Of a stretch of 37,825 nucleotides of DNA, positions 18,098 to 25,731 are shown piece after piece. Below the pieces are notes generated by a model. The model saw nothing but the letters and a program-made list of their open reading frames with translations. It was not told the DNA's origin and did not search any database. The translations under genes were made by a program, and so were the position numbers. Every line of letters starts with the position of its first letter. The first letter of the stretch is position 1. Origin of the DNA: Lachnospiraceae bacterium (GTDB lineage: Bacteria; Bacillota; Clostridia; Lachnospirales; Lachnospiraceae); NCBI GenBank assembly GCA_022766515.1, contig JALEPA010000020.1, positions 1 to 37,825 of the forward strand. The letters are read 5' to 3'.

Positions 18098-19376
18098 TCG
18101 CTTCTAATGCCTGTTTCAGATCAGCGATCAAATCCTCTTTATCTTCCAATCCACACGAAATGCGGACCAGACCTGCCGGAACTCCGGCTGCTGCCAGCTG
18201 CTCATCATTCATCTGACGATGTGTAGAAGTTGCCGGATTCAGGCAACAGGTTCTCGCATCTGCCACATGAGTCTCGATCGCTGCCAGTTTTAAGTGCTTC
18301 ATAAATGTCTCTGCAGCCTTTCTGCCACCTTTTAATTCAAAAGAAACAACACCGCAGCCGCCATTTGGCAGGTATTTCTGTGCAATCTCATAATATTTAT
18401 CTGTAGGCAGACCGCTATAATTGACATAGGCTACCTGTGGCTGATCCTGCAAAAACTCTGCCACTGCCTGTCCATTCTCTACATGGCGAGGCATGCGGAC
18501 ATGCAACGATTCCAAGCCGAGATTTAACAAAAATGCATGTTGTGGTGACTGAATACATCCAAGATCACGCATAAGCTGTGCCGTACATTTCGTGATAAAC
18601 GCGCCCTCTTTGCCAAATTTCTCTGCATAAGTAATGCCATGATAAGAATCATCCGGTGTGCAGAGTCCGGGGAACTTGTCCTTATGCGCCATCCAGTCAA
18701 AGTTACCGGAATCTACGATCGCACCACCTACTGCTGCACCATGTCCATCCATATACTTTGTCGTAGAATGGGTAACAATATCAGCACCCCACTCGATCGG
18801 ACGACAGTTGATCGGTGTTGGGAAAGTATTATCCACGATCAACGGAACACCATGTGCATGTGCTGCTTTCGCAAATTTCTCGATGTCCAGTACCGTCAAT
18901 GCCGGATTCGCGATCGTCTCACCAAATACTGCTTTCGTGTTATCCTGAAAAGCTGCATTTAACTCTTCTTCCGTACAGTCCGGTGACACAAAAGTTACCT
19001 CGATACCCATTTTCTTCATCGTCACTTCGATGAGATTAAAAGTACCACCATAGATCGATGAAGATGCCACGATATGACTGCCACACTCACAAATATTAAA
19101 CAGCGCAAAAAAGTTTGCTGCCTGACCGGAAGATGTCAGCATAGCTGCCGTACCGCCTTCCATCTCCGCTATTTTGGCTGCCACATGATCATTTGTTGGA
19201 TTTTGCAGACGCGTATAAAAATAACCCGATGCTTCCAGATCAAACAACTTTCCCATATCCTCGCTCGTGTCATACTTAAATGTCGTAGACTGCACGATAG
19301 GAATCTGTCTTGGCTCTCCATTTCCCGGCGTATATCCCGCCTGTACACATTTCGTGTTCATCTTGTAATCACTCAT
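18087..19376 (-). CDS. metY: O-acetylhomoserine sulfhydrylase (MetY-type)
   Basis: A 429-aa PLP enzyme of the Cys/Met metabolism family. It joins O-acetylhomoserine with sulfide to make homocysteine in methionine synthesis. The PLP lysine is K207 in THSTTKYMDGHG, the ring-binding aspartate is D182 (VDNTFPTP) and the phosphate loop is SSGQAANFF. The length and the long GYFYTRLQNPT segment fit the O-acetylhomoserine group better than the shorter cystathionine enzymes. GAGGAGAATT precedes the ATG. The 90-base gap upstream has a GC-rich hairpin (19416-19437) but no recognisable SAM or T-box element, so the control of methionine synthesis here is not evident. Confidence 0.93.
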   Translation of the reverse strand: MSDYKMNTKCVQAGYTPGNGEPRQIPIVQSTTFKYDTSEDMGKLFDLEASGYFYTRLQNPTNDHVAAKIAEMEGGTAAMLTSSGQAANFFALFNICECGSHIVASSSIYGGTFNLIEVTMKKMGIEVTFVSPDCTEEELNAAFQDNTKAVFGETIANPALTVLDIEKFAKAAHAHGVPLIVDNTFPTPINCRPIEWGADIVTHSTTKYMDGHGAAVGGAIVDSGNFDWMAHKDKFPGLCTPDDSYHGITYAEKFGKEGAFITKCTAQLMRDLGCIQSPQHAFLLNLGLESLHVRMPRHVENGQAVAEFLQDQPQVAYVNYSGLPTDKYYEIAQKYLPNGGCGVVSFELKGGRKAAETFMKHLKLAAIETHVADARTCCLNPATSTHRQMNDEQLAAAGVPAGLVRISCGLEDKEDLIADLKQALEAIED

Positions 19377-19466
19377 AATTCTCCTCTTTTCTGCGCTGTC
19401 TCGTGTTGTGTTACACAGTGCTGCAGCGCGCGCACTGCGTTTGTATCATGATTGACCTCTTTATTC

Positions 19467-20018
19467 TTATCCTATCAGCGACTCACAGGCAAAATCCTGC
19501 AGGCTTCCCTGATAGACAACTCGCCACTCCGGCAGTTGCATAAAATTAGTCGGATGAACCACTCCGGTAATCTCCCCTTGCCCGATCATATCAAACTCCG
19601 CCAGCACATGACGCACAAACTCCGAACAATAGTAATGATCCCTCGATTGGTACGCCAAATGAAACAATGCCAGAAAAAGTCCAATATAGTTGTAGGTATA
19701 CTGTGCTCTATGATCGTACATTTCCTCTAAATACCGCTTTATGTCCTGATAAACCTGTTCCCCGACCGGAAGTGCCAACACGACAATCTTTGTATTTTGG
19801 AATCTATGAAATGTCCCATAAGCGGGACTCTCCTTTACAAATCCTCCCCAAACAGGATTGTACGGATGCATCCGTCCAAAAGAATACATCGTCTGCAGGG
19901 TCGGATCGACACTAATCGATGCATGATTATAAACAGCTCTCGTAACCGCTTTAATAATACGTGATAATATCGTGCCCGTCTGACTGATCACGATATAGAT
20001 CTGTCTTTGCTCCTCCAT
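19467..20018 (-). CDS. Permuted papain-like (NlpC/P60 clan, YiiX/YaeF-type) protein
   Basis: A 183-aa protein without a signal peptide. The order of its catalytic candidates is that of circularly permuted papain-like amidases: histidine first in YNHASISVD (H32), cysteine later in HYYCSEFVRHV (C131), followed by a conserved HPTNF near residue 155. Members of this superfamily cleave amide bonds in peptidoglycan peptides or lipids; the precise substrate is unknown. It sits 23 bases downstream of murI on the same strand. This fits a loose connection with cell-wall metabolism, but co-occurrence is the only evidence. Confidence 0.7.
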   Translation of the reverse strand: MEEQRQIYIVISQTGTILSRIIKAVTRAVYNHASISVDPTLQTMYSFGRMHPYNPVWGGFVKESPAYGTFHRFQNTKIVVLALPVGEQVYQDIKRYLEEMYDHRAQYTYNYIGLFLALFHLAYQSRDHYYCSEFVRHVLAEFDMIGQGEITGVVHPTNFMQLPEWRVVYQGSLQDFACESLIG

Positions 20019-20041
20019 TCTCTTCCCCCTTATCTTCAGTA

Positions 20042-20821
20042 TTATAAAGACATTAGCTTATGAAATAAGATTTCTTCCTCTTTATCCGCTTTACTGCACT
20101 GAAATTCGATCTTTCCCTGCTCCTCGCTATCCGACAAAAGTCCGGATTCCTGCAAACGTCTTCTCATCTCGCACGCTGTGCCGCAAGCTCCATCGTAGAT
20201 TGCCACGCACTCACCTGCTACCTGCACGACCATATCCTGTACAAATGGATAATGTGTGCAGCCAAGCACGATCGCATCGATTGGCTGATCCTGTACACTC
20301 CACAATAATTCCGTCAGATATTTACGCAGGTTGTCTCCTGTTGTCTCTCCCCGTTCTACAAACTCCATCAGTCCCGGACAGGGTAAAGGTACGATCTGTG
20401 CCTTGTCCTCATAACGCCCCATCAGCTTTTGAAATTTTTCCTGCCGCAATGTCATTGGTGTTGCCATAACGACCACTCTTCCGCCCGGATGTTCTAACAC
20501 TGCCGGTTTGATCGCCGGTTCAATCCCTACTAAAGGTACTTCCGGATGCATTTGGCGTAACTTTGCCACCGCAGCACTTGTCGCTGTATTACATGCCACT
20601 ACGATCCCCTTCGCTCCCTGCTCTAACAGGCGCTCCACATTGGCGATCGTCAGTTCACGGATCTCCTGCAGCGGTTTCGTTCCATATGGTGCATGTGCGG
20701 AATCTCCGTAATACAAAAAATCCTCACCCGGCATCACACGAACAAGCTGACGCAATACGCTGACGCCGCCCATACCGGAATCAAATACACCAATCGGTCT
20801 ATTTCGTAATTCTGTATCCAT
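20042..20821 (-). CDS. murI: Glutamate racemase
   Basis: A 259-aa cytosolic enzyme making D-glutamate for peptidoglycan. Motifs are complete: GVFDSGMGG (D14-S15), YYGDSAHAPYG, the first catalytic cysteine in VACNTATS (C77) and the second in LGCTHYPF (C188, H190). The longest frame begins with TTG at 20896. I chose ATG 20821 because the family begins close to the RPIGVFDSG motif and because a hairpin with a T-rich tail (20854-20878) lies in the proposed extension; an ATG at 20881 is the alternative. It lies downstream of the aldolase-like gene and upstream of the papain-like gene. Confidence 0.92.
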   Translation of the reverse strand: MDTELRNRPIGVFDSGMGGVSVLRQLVRVMPGEDFLYYGDSAHAPYGTKPLQEIRELTIANVERLLEQGAKGIVVACNTATSAAVAKLRQMHPEVPLVGIEPAIKPAVLEHPGGRVVVMATPMTLRQEKFQKLMGRYEDKAQIVPLPCPGLMEFVERGETTGDNLRKYLTELLWSVQDQPIDAIVLGCTHYPFVQDMVVQVAGECVAIYDGACGTACEMRRRLQESGLLSDSEEQGKIEFQCSKADKEEEILFHKLMSL

Positions 20822-20853
20822 GCTCTTACTCTTTTCTTTCCCCACAAACAACA

Positions 20854-20878
20854 CCCTGCGCCAAATATCGACACAGGG
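20854..20878 (-). terminator. Hairpin between the aldolase-like gene and murI
   Basis: A 9-bp stem (CCCTGTGTC with GGCGCAGGG, including G-U pairs) with a 7-nt loop, followed on the minus strand by TGTTGTTTGTG. It could be a weak terminator or attenuator and supports the short murI start. Confidence 0.5.
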
Positions 20879-20892
20879 CATCTTTATCTCTA

Positions 20893-21876
20893 TCAATCTT
20901 TATCAATGATTTCTTTATAAAAGCCGGAATAATCCTTGCGGCCCTCTTTCATCGCTGCGATCGCTGCACGAGGATGCTGATTGAGATGTCCTGTCAGCAG
21001 ATACGGAATATCAAATCCCCATTCCACACCTTGCTCTTTCAATGGAACAATGTTCTCCTCGATAAACCGGATTACCGGGAACAGTTTATATCTTGGATTC
21101 TTCAAAAATCCTAACAACAGTTCCATTGCACAGTTACCGGCACCTCTTCCCATGCCGCTCATTGTCGCATCCAGGTAAGATACACCACGCGCACAAGACT
21201 CAATCGTATTAGCAAATGCCAACTGCTGATTGTTATGTGCATGCATTCCTATGTATTTATTGTACTTATCTCCAATCTCCATATATTGATCGGAGATCGT
21301 GCGGATCTGCTCTGGGAACAAAGAACCAAAACTATCAACGATATAAATGCCGTCTACACAAGATTTTCCAAGCATCTCCAGCGCCTGATTGATGTCAGAC
21401 TCCTTTGCATTAGAAATCGCCATAATGTTACAAGTCGTCTCATAACCTTTGCGATTGGCATCTTCGATCATGTCTAATGCTGCCGGCATTGTATTTACAT
21501 AGGTTGCCACTCTGACCAGATCTACCGGGCTTTCGCTGCGATCATGAATATCCTCTTTGTAATTGCAGCGTCCTACATCTGCCATAATGGATATTTTCAG
21601 ATCAGTATCATTGTCACCAACAATTTTGCGGATCGTGTCATCTTCGGCAAATTTCCAAGGTCCAAACTCGTCCACATTAAACATTTCTTTATCGGCACGA
21701 TAACCAAACTCCATATAGTCTACGCCAGCTTTCACATTGGCATGATATAATGCTTTGATAAATTCATCCGTAAAGTAAAAATCGTTGACAAGTCCTCCAT
21801 CACGAATCGTTGCATCCAACACCTTAATATCGGGACGGAACGATAATAAATCTCCTTTTTTTGACACTTTCTTCAT
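20893..21876 (-). CDS. HMGL-like (DRE-TIM) aldolase/lyase family protein
   Basis: A metal-dependent TIM-barrel enzyme of the 4-hydroxy-2-oxovalerate aldolase / HMG-CoA lyase / isopropylmalate synthase superfamily. Seen motifs are LDATIRDGG (catalytic R25-D26), metal ligands in GMHAHNN (H212, H214), DSFGS (D181) and the loop GMGRGAGN (241-248). There is no accessory partner dehydrogenase and no regulatory C-terminal domain, so it is not a leucine-pathway synthase. The exact carbon-carbon cleavage or condensation is unknown. GGAGG touches the ATG at 21876 with no spacer. The GTG three codons later (21867) has ideal 9-base spacing and may be the true start. The 6S RNA gene lies directly upstream. 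Confidence 0.75.
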   Translation of the reverse strand: MKKVSKKGDLLSFRPDIKVLDATIRDGGLVNDFYFTDEFIKALYHANVKAGVDYMEFGYRADKEMFNVDEFGPWKFAEDDTIRKIVGDNDTDLKISIMADVGRCNYKEDIHDRSESPVDLVRVATYVNTMPAALDMIEDANRKGYETTCNIMAISNAKESDINQALEMLGKSCVDGIYIVDSFGSLFPEQIRTISDQYMEIGDKYNKYIGMHAHNNQQLAFANTIESCARGVSYLDATMSGMGRGAGNCAMELLLGFLKNPRYKLFPVIRFIEENIVPLKEQGVEWGFDIPYLLTGHLNQHPRAAIAAMKEGRKDYSGFYKEIIDKD

Positions 21877-21936
21877 CCTCCACTCATTTGTTCGTTTGAC
21901 TCTGCTATGCGAGTAATTTCCAGTTTCTCAAAATAA

Positions 21937-21956
21937 GAGCGTTATTGCTAACGCTC
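21937..21956 (-). terminator. Terminator of the 6S RNA
   Basis: An 8-bp perfect stem (GAGCGTTA-GCAA-TAACGCTC), extendable by A-U and G-U pairs, is followed in the transcript by TTATTTTG. It lies just after the 3' end of the 6S RNA. Confidence 0.8.
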
Positions 21957-21964
21957 CTATTTAT

Positions 21965-22149
21965 TAATCCATATAGCCCAAAATGCCGGTTCCTGAATTT
22001 TGACGCCTAGCAGAAGCTAGGTGGGTCACCGCATACAAGATTTTGTCTTCCTCTGCAAACGAAGGCCTGACATCCACTTATAAATATAGGAATCCCAATT
22101 CAAAAGTGTAGGTTCAAAATATCAGAAGTTGTCGTACATTCCAGGTACT
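21965..22149 (-). ncRNA. ssrS: 6S RNA (RNA polymerase holoenzyme decoy)
   Basis: The minus strand of this gene-free stretch reads as a clostridial 6S RNA of about 185 nt. It has GATATTTTGAACC and GGATTCC near the 5' half, a long central GAAGACAAAATCTTG segment, GTGACCCACCTAGC with the hairpin CTAGCTTCTGCTAGG, and CAAAATTCAGG near the 3' end. The closing helix is visible: ATAG..CC..GAATG at 22151-22134 pairs with CATTT..GG..CTAT at 21973-21990. A good promoter (22154-22182) and a terminator (21937-21956) frame it. 6S RNA mimics an open promoter and sequesters sigma-A RNA polymerase in stationary phase. Identification rests on remembered family sequence, not a covariance search. Confidence 0.85.
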
Positions 22150-22153
22150 ATTA

Positions 22154-22182
22154 AGTATATACAATTCCGTACAAAAATACAA
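22154..22182 (-). promoter_or_regulatory. Promoter of the 6S RNA gene
   Basis: On the minus strand TTGTAT (22182-22177), 17 bases, then TATACT (22159-22154). The start would fall at about 22147-22150, the 5' edge of the RNA. Confidence 0.8.
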
Positions 22183-22239
22183 CTAAAAATTATAACTGCC
22201 ACGATCTACCATATTGCCTTCGTTCTGCCGCCGTTTTCA

Positions 22240-23778
22240 CTACTCAAACTGTGTGGTGTCCGTCAGTTCTGCAAAAGTAAACACAAAAGCAGTTCCCTGT
22301 CCTTCTTTACTCTCTACCTGAATATCACTATCATGGCGCAGTGCGATCTGTCGGGCGATCATCAATCCAAGTCCGGTTCCTTTTTCGTTTTGCTTTAATT
22401 TGGATTTATAAAACTTCTCGAAAATATAAGGAAGCTCCTCTTCTTTGATGCCCACTCCATGATCCCTGATCTCCACCTGTATCTGCTCCTGTTCCTCGGC
22501 GACCGTGATCTCTATCGCGCCGCCTTCGTGCGAGAATTTGACGGCATTGTCCAAAATGATCATAAACATTTGGCGAAGTCGCACATAGTCTCCCAAGATC
22601 AAACACGGCTGCTCCTCCGGTGCCTGCAGCTTGATCTCTACCTGTTTGCTCTGTGCTACCACTCGCGCACTTCGCACAACATCCGAAAAGATCTGCGTGA
22701 TGCTGACCGGTTCTTTGTCGATCTGGAAGTCCGGATTTTGCATTTTGGATAACACAAACAGATCCCCTACCAGTCGTTCCATGCCCTGACATTCCGTCAA
22801 GATCCTGCGGTAGATCTCCTGAATATTGTCCTCGCCTTCGATCACACCATCTGACAAGCTCTCCGCATAACCCCGCATGACCGTGATCGGTGTGCGAAGT
22901 TCATGCGACACATTGGCGAAAAAGTCTTTTCGCACCTGCTCCAGTCCCTCGCGCTCTTCCTCTGCCTTGGCAAGCTGCGCTGACAATGCATCCAGCCGCT
23001 CCTCTAACGCTGCAAGCTGGCGGCTCCTGCTCTTCTTCTCGATCGGTAAATAATCTCCCTGTGAGATCCGGTAAATATCGCGTTCAATCTTATTCAATGG
23101 CCGTGACAGATATCTGGCAAATGCAATGGCAAGAATAAATGATATCAACACAGCGATGATCGCACTCAAAGTGATCAAATACTTGCCTTCCTGCAATCCC
23201 ATCGTCTGTTTATCGATCATCGACACCATCATGATACCGCCGATCACTTCTTCCGTCTGAATATCGCGTATCGGCACCGCCACACGAAGAATCATCATGC
23301 CGTAAGCCTTATCATAGCTGGAAGATGCCGTCACCTGACCTGCAAATGCCCCCTGCAGGACCTTATTCATTTCTGCCGTCATGGCATCGTCGCCCAAGCT
23401 GGCATTGGTGTATTCCTCTTCCAGGCAATTTTCTCCGTTTCCATTGCTGACGATCCAGACATCCGTCTGCTCTGCTCCTTCCAGTTCGTCAACATAGACG
23501 GAATATTTCTCATATTGTTTGAGATTTCCGTTGTAATGAAATCTGGCGACACGACGAGAGATTTTCTTTCCCTGCTTCGTGAGCAATTCCGTGTAAGAAC
23601 GAATATAATTTTTTTGATATAAGCGGGTAAATATAATGCCGGTCAGTACTAAAGTGACCGTCAATACAAAGACAAAGGACGCATAAATCCGAATCGCGAT
23701 ATCATTTTTATAGATCGCTTTCTGCCCTGCCACTGACTTCTGTTGTTTCTCCGCCCGTTTCTTCTTTCTGTTCCACAT
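22240..23778 (-). CDS. Membrane sensor histidine kinase (two-component)
   Basis: A 512-aa kinase that pairs with the response regulator encoded 9 bases upstream. Order of parts: basic cytosolic N-terminus; membrane span 32-54; an extracytoplasmic sensor of about 150 residues (55-200); second span 201-220; a HAMP linker (220-275); HisKA domain with phospho-acceptor H292 in NVSHELRTP; and the ATPase domain with N411 (LDNAVKFS), DHGVGI (439-444) and GTGLGL (467-472). The sensor shows no known ligand motif; its DELEGAEQTDVWIVSN segment resembles a dCache/PAS-type fold. In family context it likely autophosphorylates H292 and passes the phosphate to D52 of the partner. Confidence 0.93.
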   Translation of the reverse strand: MWNRKKKRAEKQQKSVAGQKAIYKNDIAIRIYASFVFVLTVTLVLTGIIFTRLYQKNYIRSYTELLTKQGKKISRRVARFHYNGNLKQYEKYSVYVDELEGAEQTDVWIVSNGNGENCLEEEYTNASLGDDAMTAEMNKVLQGAFAGQVTASSSYDKAYGMMILRVAVPIRDIQTEEVIGGIMMVSMIDKQTMGLQEGKYLITLSAIIAVLISFILAIAFARYLSRPLNKIERDIYRISQGDYLPIEKKSRSRQLAALEERLDALSAQLAKAEEEREGLEQVRKDFFANVSHELRTPITVMRGYAESLSDGVIEGEDNIQEIYRRILTECQGMERLVGDLFVLSKMQNPDFQIDKEPVSITQIFSDVVRSARVVAQSKQVEIKLQAPEEQPCLILGDYVRLRQMFMIILDNAVKFSHEGGAIEITVAEEQEQIQVEIRDHGVGIKEEELPYIFEKFYKSKLKQNEKGTGLGLMIARQIALRHDSDIQVESKEGQGTAFVFTFAELTDTTQFE

Positions 23779-23787
23779 ATATTTTTC

Positions 23788-24483
23788 CTATGCTTCATTC
23801 ACTTCAAACTTGTAGCCGACACCCCAAATGGTCTTGATCGCCCAACCCGGATGATCCACAGTGTCTAATTTGGCGCGCAGTCTCTTGATGTGTGAATCCA
23901 CCGTACGGCTGTCGCCATAATAATCATACCCCCACAAGCTGTCCAACAAGTTGTCTCTGGTAAATACCTTTCCCGGTGTACTTGCCAAAGTCCACATCGT
24001 CTCGACTTCTTTTTTGGTCAGCGGAATCTTCTTGCCATCCACCTTAAAAGTATACTCTTCAATATTCACGACCATATTGGAAATCCGGATCTGGCTGTCT
24101 GACTTTTGCACCCCATCCTGTCGATTCATTCTTCTGAGTACCGCACGAAGTCTCGCCATAACCTCACTCGGACTAAATGGTTTGACAATATAATCGTCCG
24201 CGCCAATATCCAATCCCATGATCTTGTCGTAATCTTCTCCTCTTGCCGTGATCAAAATGATCGGTACTGCCGATTCACTGCGGATATCCCGACACACTTC
24301 ATATCCGTCCTTGTGAGGCATCATAACATCTAACAGGATTGCTGCCGGATCATACTGATGAAACAACTTCTCGGCTTCGATACCGTCTTTTGCAATGATC
24401 GGCTCATATCCTTCTTTTTTCACATAAGCTTCCAAAATATCCGTAATGTCCTTATTATCGTCTGCAATTAATATGTATTCCAT
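23788..24483 (-). CDS. OmpR/PhoB-family response regulator
   Basis: A 231-aa transcription regulator. The receiver domain (1-118) has the acidic pocket in IADDN, phospho-acceptor D52 in LLDVMMP, T79 and K101 in IVKPFSP. The C-terminal winged helix (about 132-228) ends GVGYKFEVNEA, with the recognition region SRTVDSHIKRLRAKL. The frame remains open to 24663, but that extension is translated from the palindromic repeat and lies beyond the promoter. GGAG 6 bases before ATG 24483 marks the start. It is the first gene of the two-component operon. The regulated genes are unknown; the adjacent divergent secreted Ig-like protein gene is one candidate. Confidence 0.94.
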   Translation of the reverse strand: MEYILIADDNKDITDILEAYVKKEGYEPIIAKDGIEAEKLFHQYDPAAILLDVMMPHKDGYEVCRDIRSESAVPIILITARGEDYDKIMGLDIGADDYIVKPFSPSEVMARLRAVLRRMNRQDGVQKSDSQIRISNMVVNIEEYTFKVDGKKIPLTKKEVETMWTLASTPGKVFTRDNLLDSLWGYDYYGDSRTVDSHIKRLRAKLDTVDHPGWAIKTIWGVGYKFEVNEA

Positions 24484-24513
24484 ACGCTTCTCCTCACTTA
24501 TCCATTTTGTATC

Positions 24514-24542
24514 ATTATAATACCTATTTTCAAAAACTACAA
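24514..24542 (-). promoter_or_regulatory. Promoter of the two-component operon
   Basis: On the minus strand TTGTAG (24542-24537), 17 bases, then TATAAT (24519-24514). The start near 24507 gives a leader of about 25 nt. Confidence 0.8.
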
Positions 24543-24604
24543 AATATTTATGGCAAACCTTTGACATCTTTCTGCCATTTCTCTCTTTTACAATCTTACC
24601 ATAC

Positions 24605-24698
24605 AAAAGAGCAAAACCAGCGTTTTGCTCTGCAAGAATTGCGAAAGAAATTCTTGGTGGCATAACACCACATTATGAGCAATTTCCTATTTAGGAAC
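24605..24698 (+). repeat. Interspersed palindromic repeat, full unit 1
   Basis: A 94-bp unit made of hairpin 1 (AGAGCAAAAC-CAGC-GTTTTGCTCT), hairpin 2 (CAAGAATT, 8-nt loop, AATTCTTG), a variable spacer, then GAGCAATTTCCTATTTAGGAAC, which itself folds (TTCCTA-TT-TAGGAA). It is immediately followed by unit 2 as a direct tandem. Confidence 0.85.
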
Positions 24699-24785
24699 AA
24701 AAGAGCAAAACCAGCGTTTTGCTCTGCAAGAATTGCTTTCACAATTCTTGGTGGTATATTTATAAGCAATTTCCTATTTAGGAAC
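24699..24785 (+). repeat. Interspersed palindromic repeat, full unit 2
   Basis: An 87-bp direct tandem copy of unit 1. Hairpin 1 and the tail are identical. Hairpin 2 has a 9-bp stem with a different loop, and the spacer is different and shorter. It lies 60 bases upstream of the secreted Ig-like protein gene. No other feature is evident in the remainder of this gene-free stretch except a small hairpin GGCTTC-TTATA-GAAGCC at 24800-24816. Confidence 0.85.
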
Positions 24786-24844
24786 AAAGCTATCTTTTCG
24801 GCTTCTTATAGAAGCCAATTTTCAACCAACGAAAGGAGATCGCT

Positions 24845-25612
24845 ATGCATTTATTTCGCAGATTTGCGAGCGTCACACTGCTTGGTGCTTTGGCGGTGAC
24901 CATGTTGTGCAGCAGCCATACACTGGCAGCCACAGCCTTGAAGAATGACAATACGCGACAAGTCGTTGCGACTGTCAATAGGCAAATACACAATTCCATA
25001 CAGACCACCGGGACAACATTGACTGTCACGGACGAATTGCAGCAAAAGGTCTTGAGTTCTACGAAAGGACGCAAGGCATCGAAATCACAGTTCAAAAAAC
25101 AGTTCAAAAAGCTGCTCTTTGTAAGAGACTCTTCGAGCCTGACTTTGATCGGTGATACCGAGGATTACGATGTTACTTTTAAGAGTTCAGATACCTCTAT
25201 TTTAAGAGTAGACAAAGTGTCTGATAACACTTGCGATTACTATGGTATTGCTGCCGGAAAGGCAACGATCACCATTCGCATCAAGAATAAAAACGAACTG
25301 TTTTTCTGGAATCGACCTCTGGTGCTTAGGGCGAAAATAACCGTTTCGCCACGCGCAGTCAGCGTGAAGTTCCGTCACTCCAAATATAAGATCATAAAAG
25401 GCAGATCCAGACAGCTGCGGACTACGATCCGTCCAAGTATCACCAAGGAAAAGCCAAATTATCAGTCTCTCAACCCTTCTATTGCAACGGTCAACGCAAA
25501 AGGAGTTGTTCGTGCCAGGTCGGAGGGTACCGCATATATTACGGCAACCTTGGCAAACGGTATGCAATCCAAATGCAAGATCATTGTCAAAAAGCAAAAC
25601 GGCACCTCGTAA
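24845..25612 (+). CDS. Secreted protein with bacterial Ig-like (BIG2-type) domain
   Basis: A 255-aa exported protein. A signal peptide (MHLFRRFASVTLLGALAVTML, cleavage likely after LAA near residue 29) is followed by a lysine-rich helical segment (about 65-90), a beta domain (about 93-165) and a C-terminal BIG2-like domain (about 168-250). The latter shows the usual pattern KYKIIKGRSRQL...NPSIATVNAKGVV...GTAYITATLANG. Such domains serve in surface adhesion or glycan binding. No anchor, LPXTG or catalytic motif is visible, so it is either released or held by charge. GGAG is 6 bases before the ATG. It is divergent from the two-component operon, with tandem repeats between. Confidence 0.82.
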   Translation: MHLFRRFASVTLLGALAVTMLCSSHTLAATALKNDNTRQVVATVNRQIHNSIQTTGTTLTVTDELQQKVLSSTKGRKASKSQFKKQFKKLLFVRDSSSLTLIGDTEDYDVTFKSSDTSILRVDKVSDNTCDYYGIAAGKATITIRIKNKNELFFWNRPLVLRAKITVSPRAVSVKFRHSKYKIIKGRSRQLRTTIRPSITKEKPNYQSLNPSIATVNAKGVVRARSEGTAYITATLANGMQSKCKIIVKKQNGTS

Positions 25613-25627
25613 CAGAGATGCCGTTTT
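25596..25627. terminator. Bidirectional terminator overlapping the Ig-like gene stop
   Basis: A stem AAAACGGCAnCTC / GAGnTGCCGTTTT with one mismatch. The plus strand continues TTTTATTAC; the minus strand continues TTTTGCTTTTT. The TAA stop at 25610-25612 is in the loop. It ends both the Ig-like gene and the convergent rmlC transcript. Confidence 0.85.
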
Positions 25628-25731
25628 ATTACTTTCTCAGATCTCATACCTATAACCGGACTGCTTTCGCATTTTGCCTCAGGCACGATATTGGTCATAT
25701 TTCAAATACTGCATCACCGACATTTCCAAAA

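Noticed and set aside
19377-19466. SAM or T-box riboswitch before metY
   Set aside because: The gap is only 90 bases and shows none of the conserved helices or the T-box sequence; only a GC-rich palindrome is present.
24484-24663. 60-residue N-terminal extension of the response regulator and short frames through 24596-24899
   Set aside because: They are translations of the palindromic repeat and of the promoter region. The -10/-35 lies inside the extension and the ribosome binding site fits ATG 24483.
24605-24785. CRISPR array
   Set aside because: Only two tandem units, each with several hairpins and no unique spacers of constant length; no cas genes nearby.
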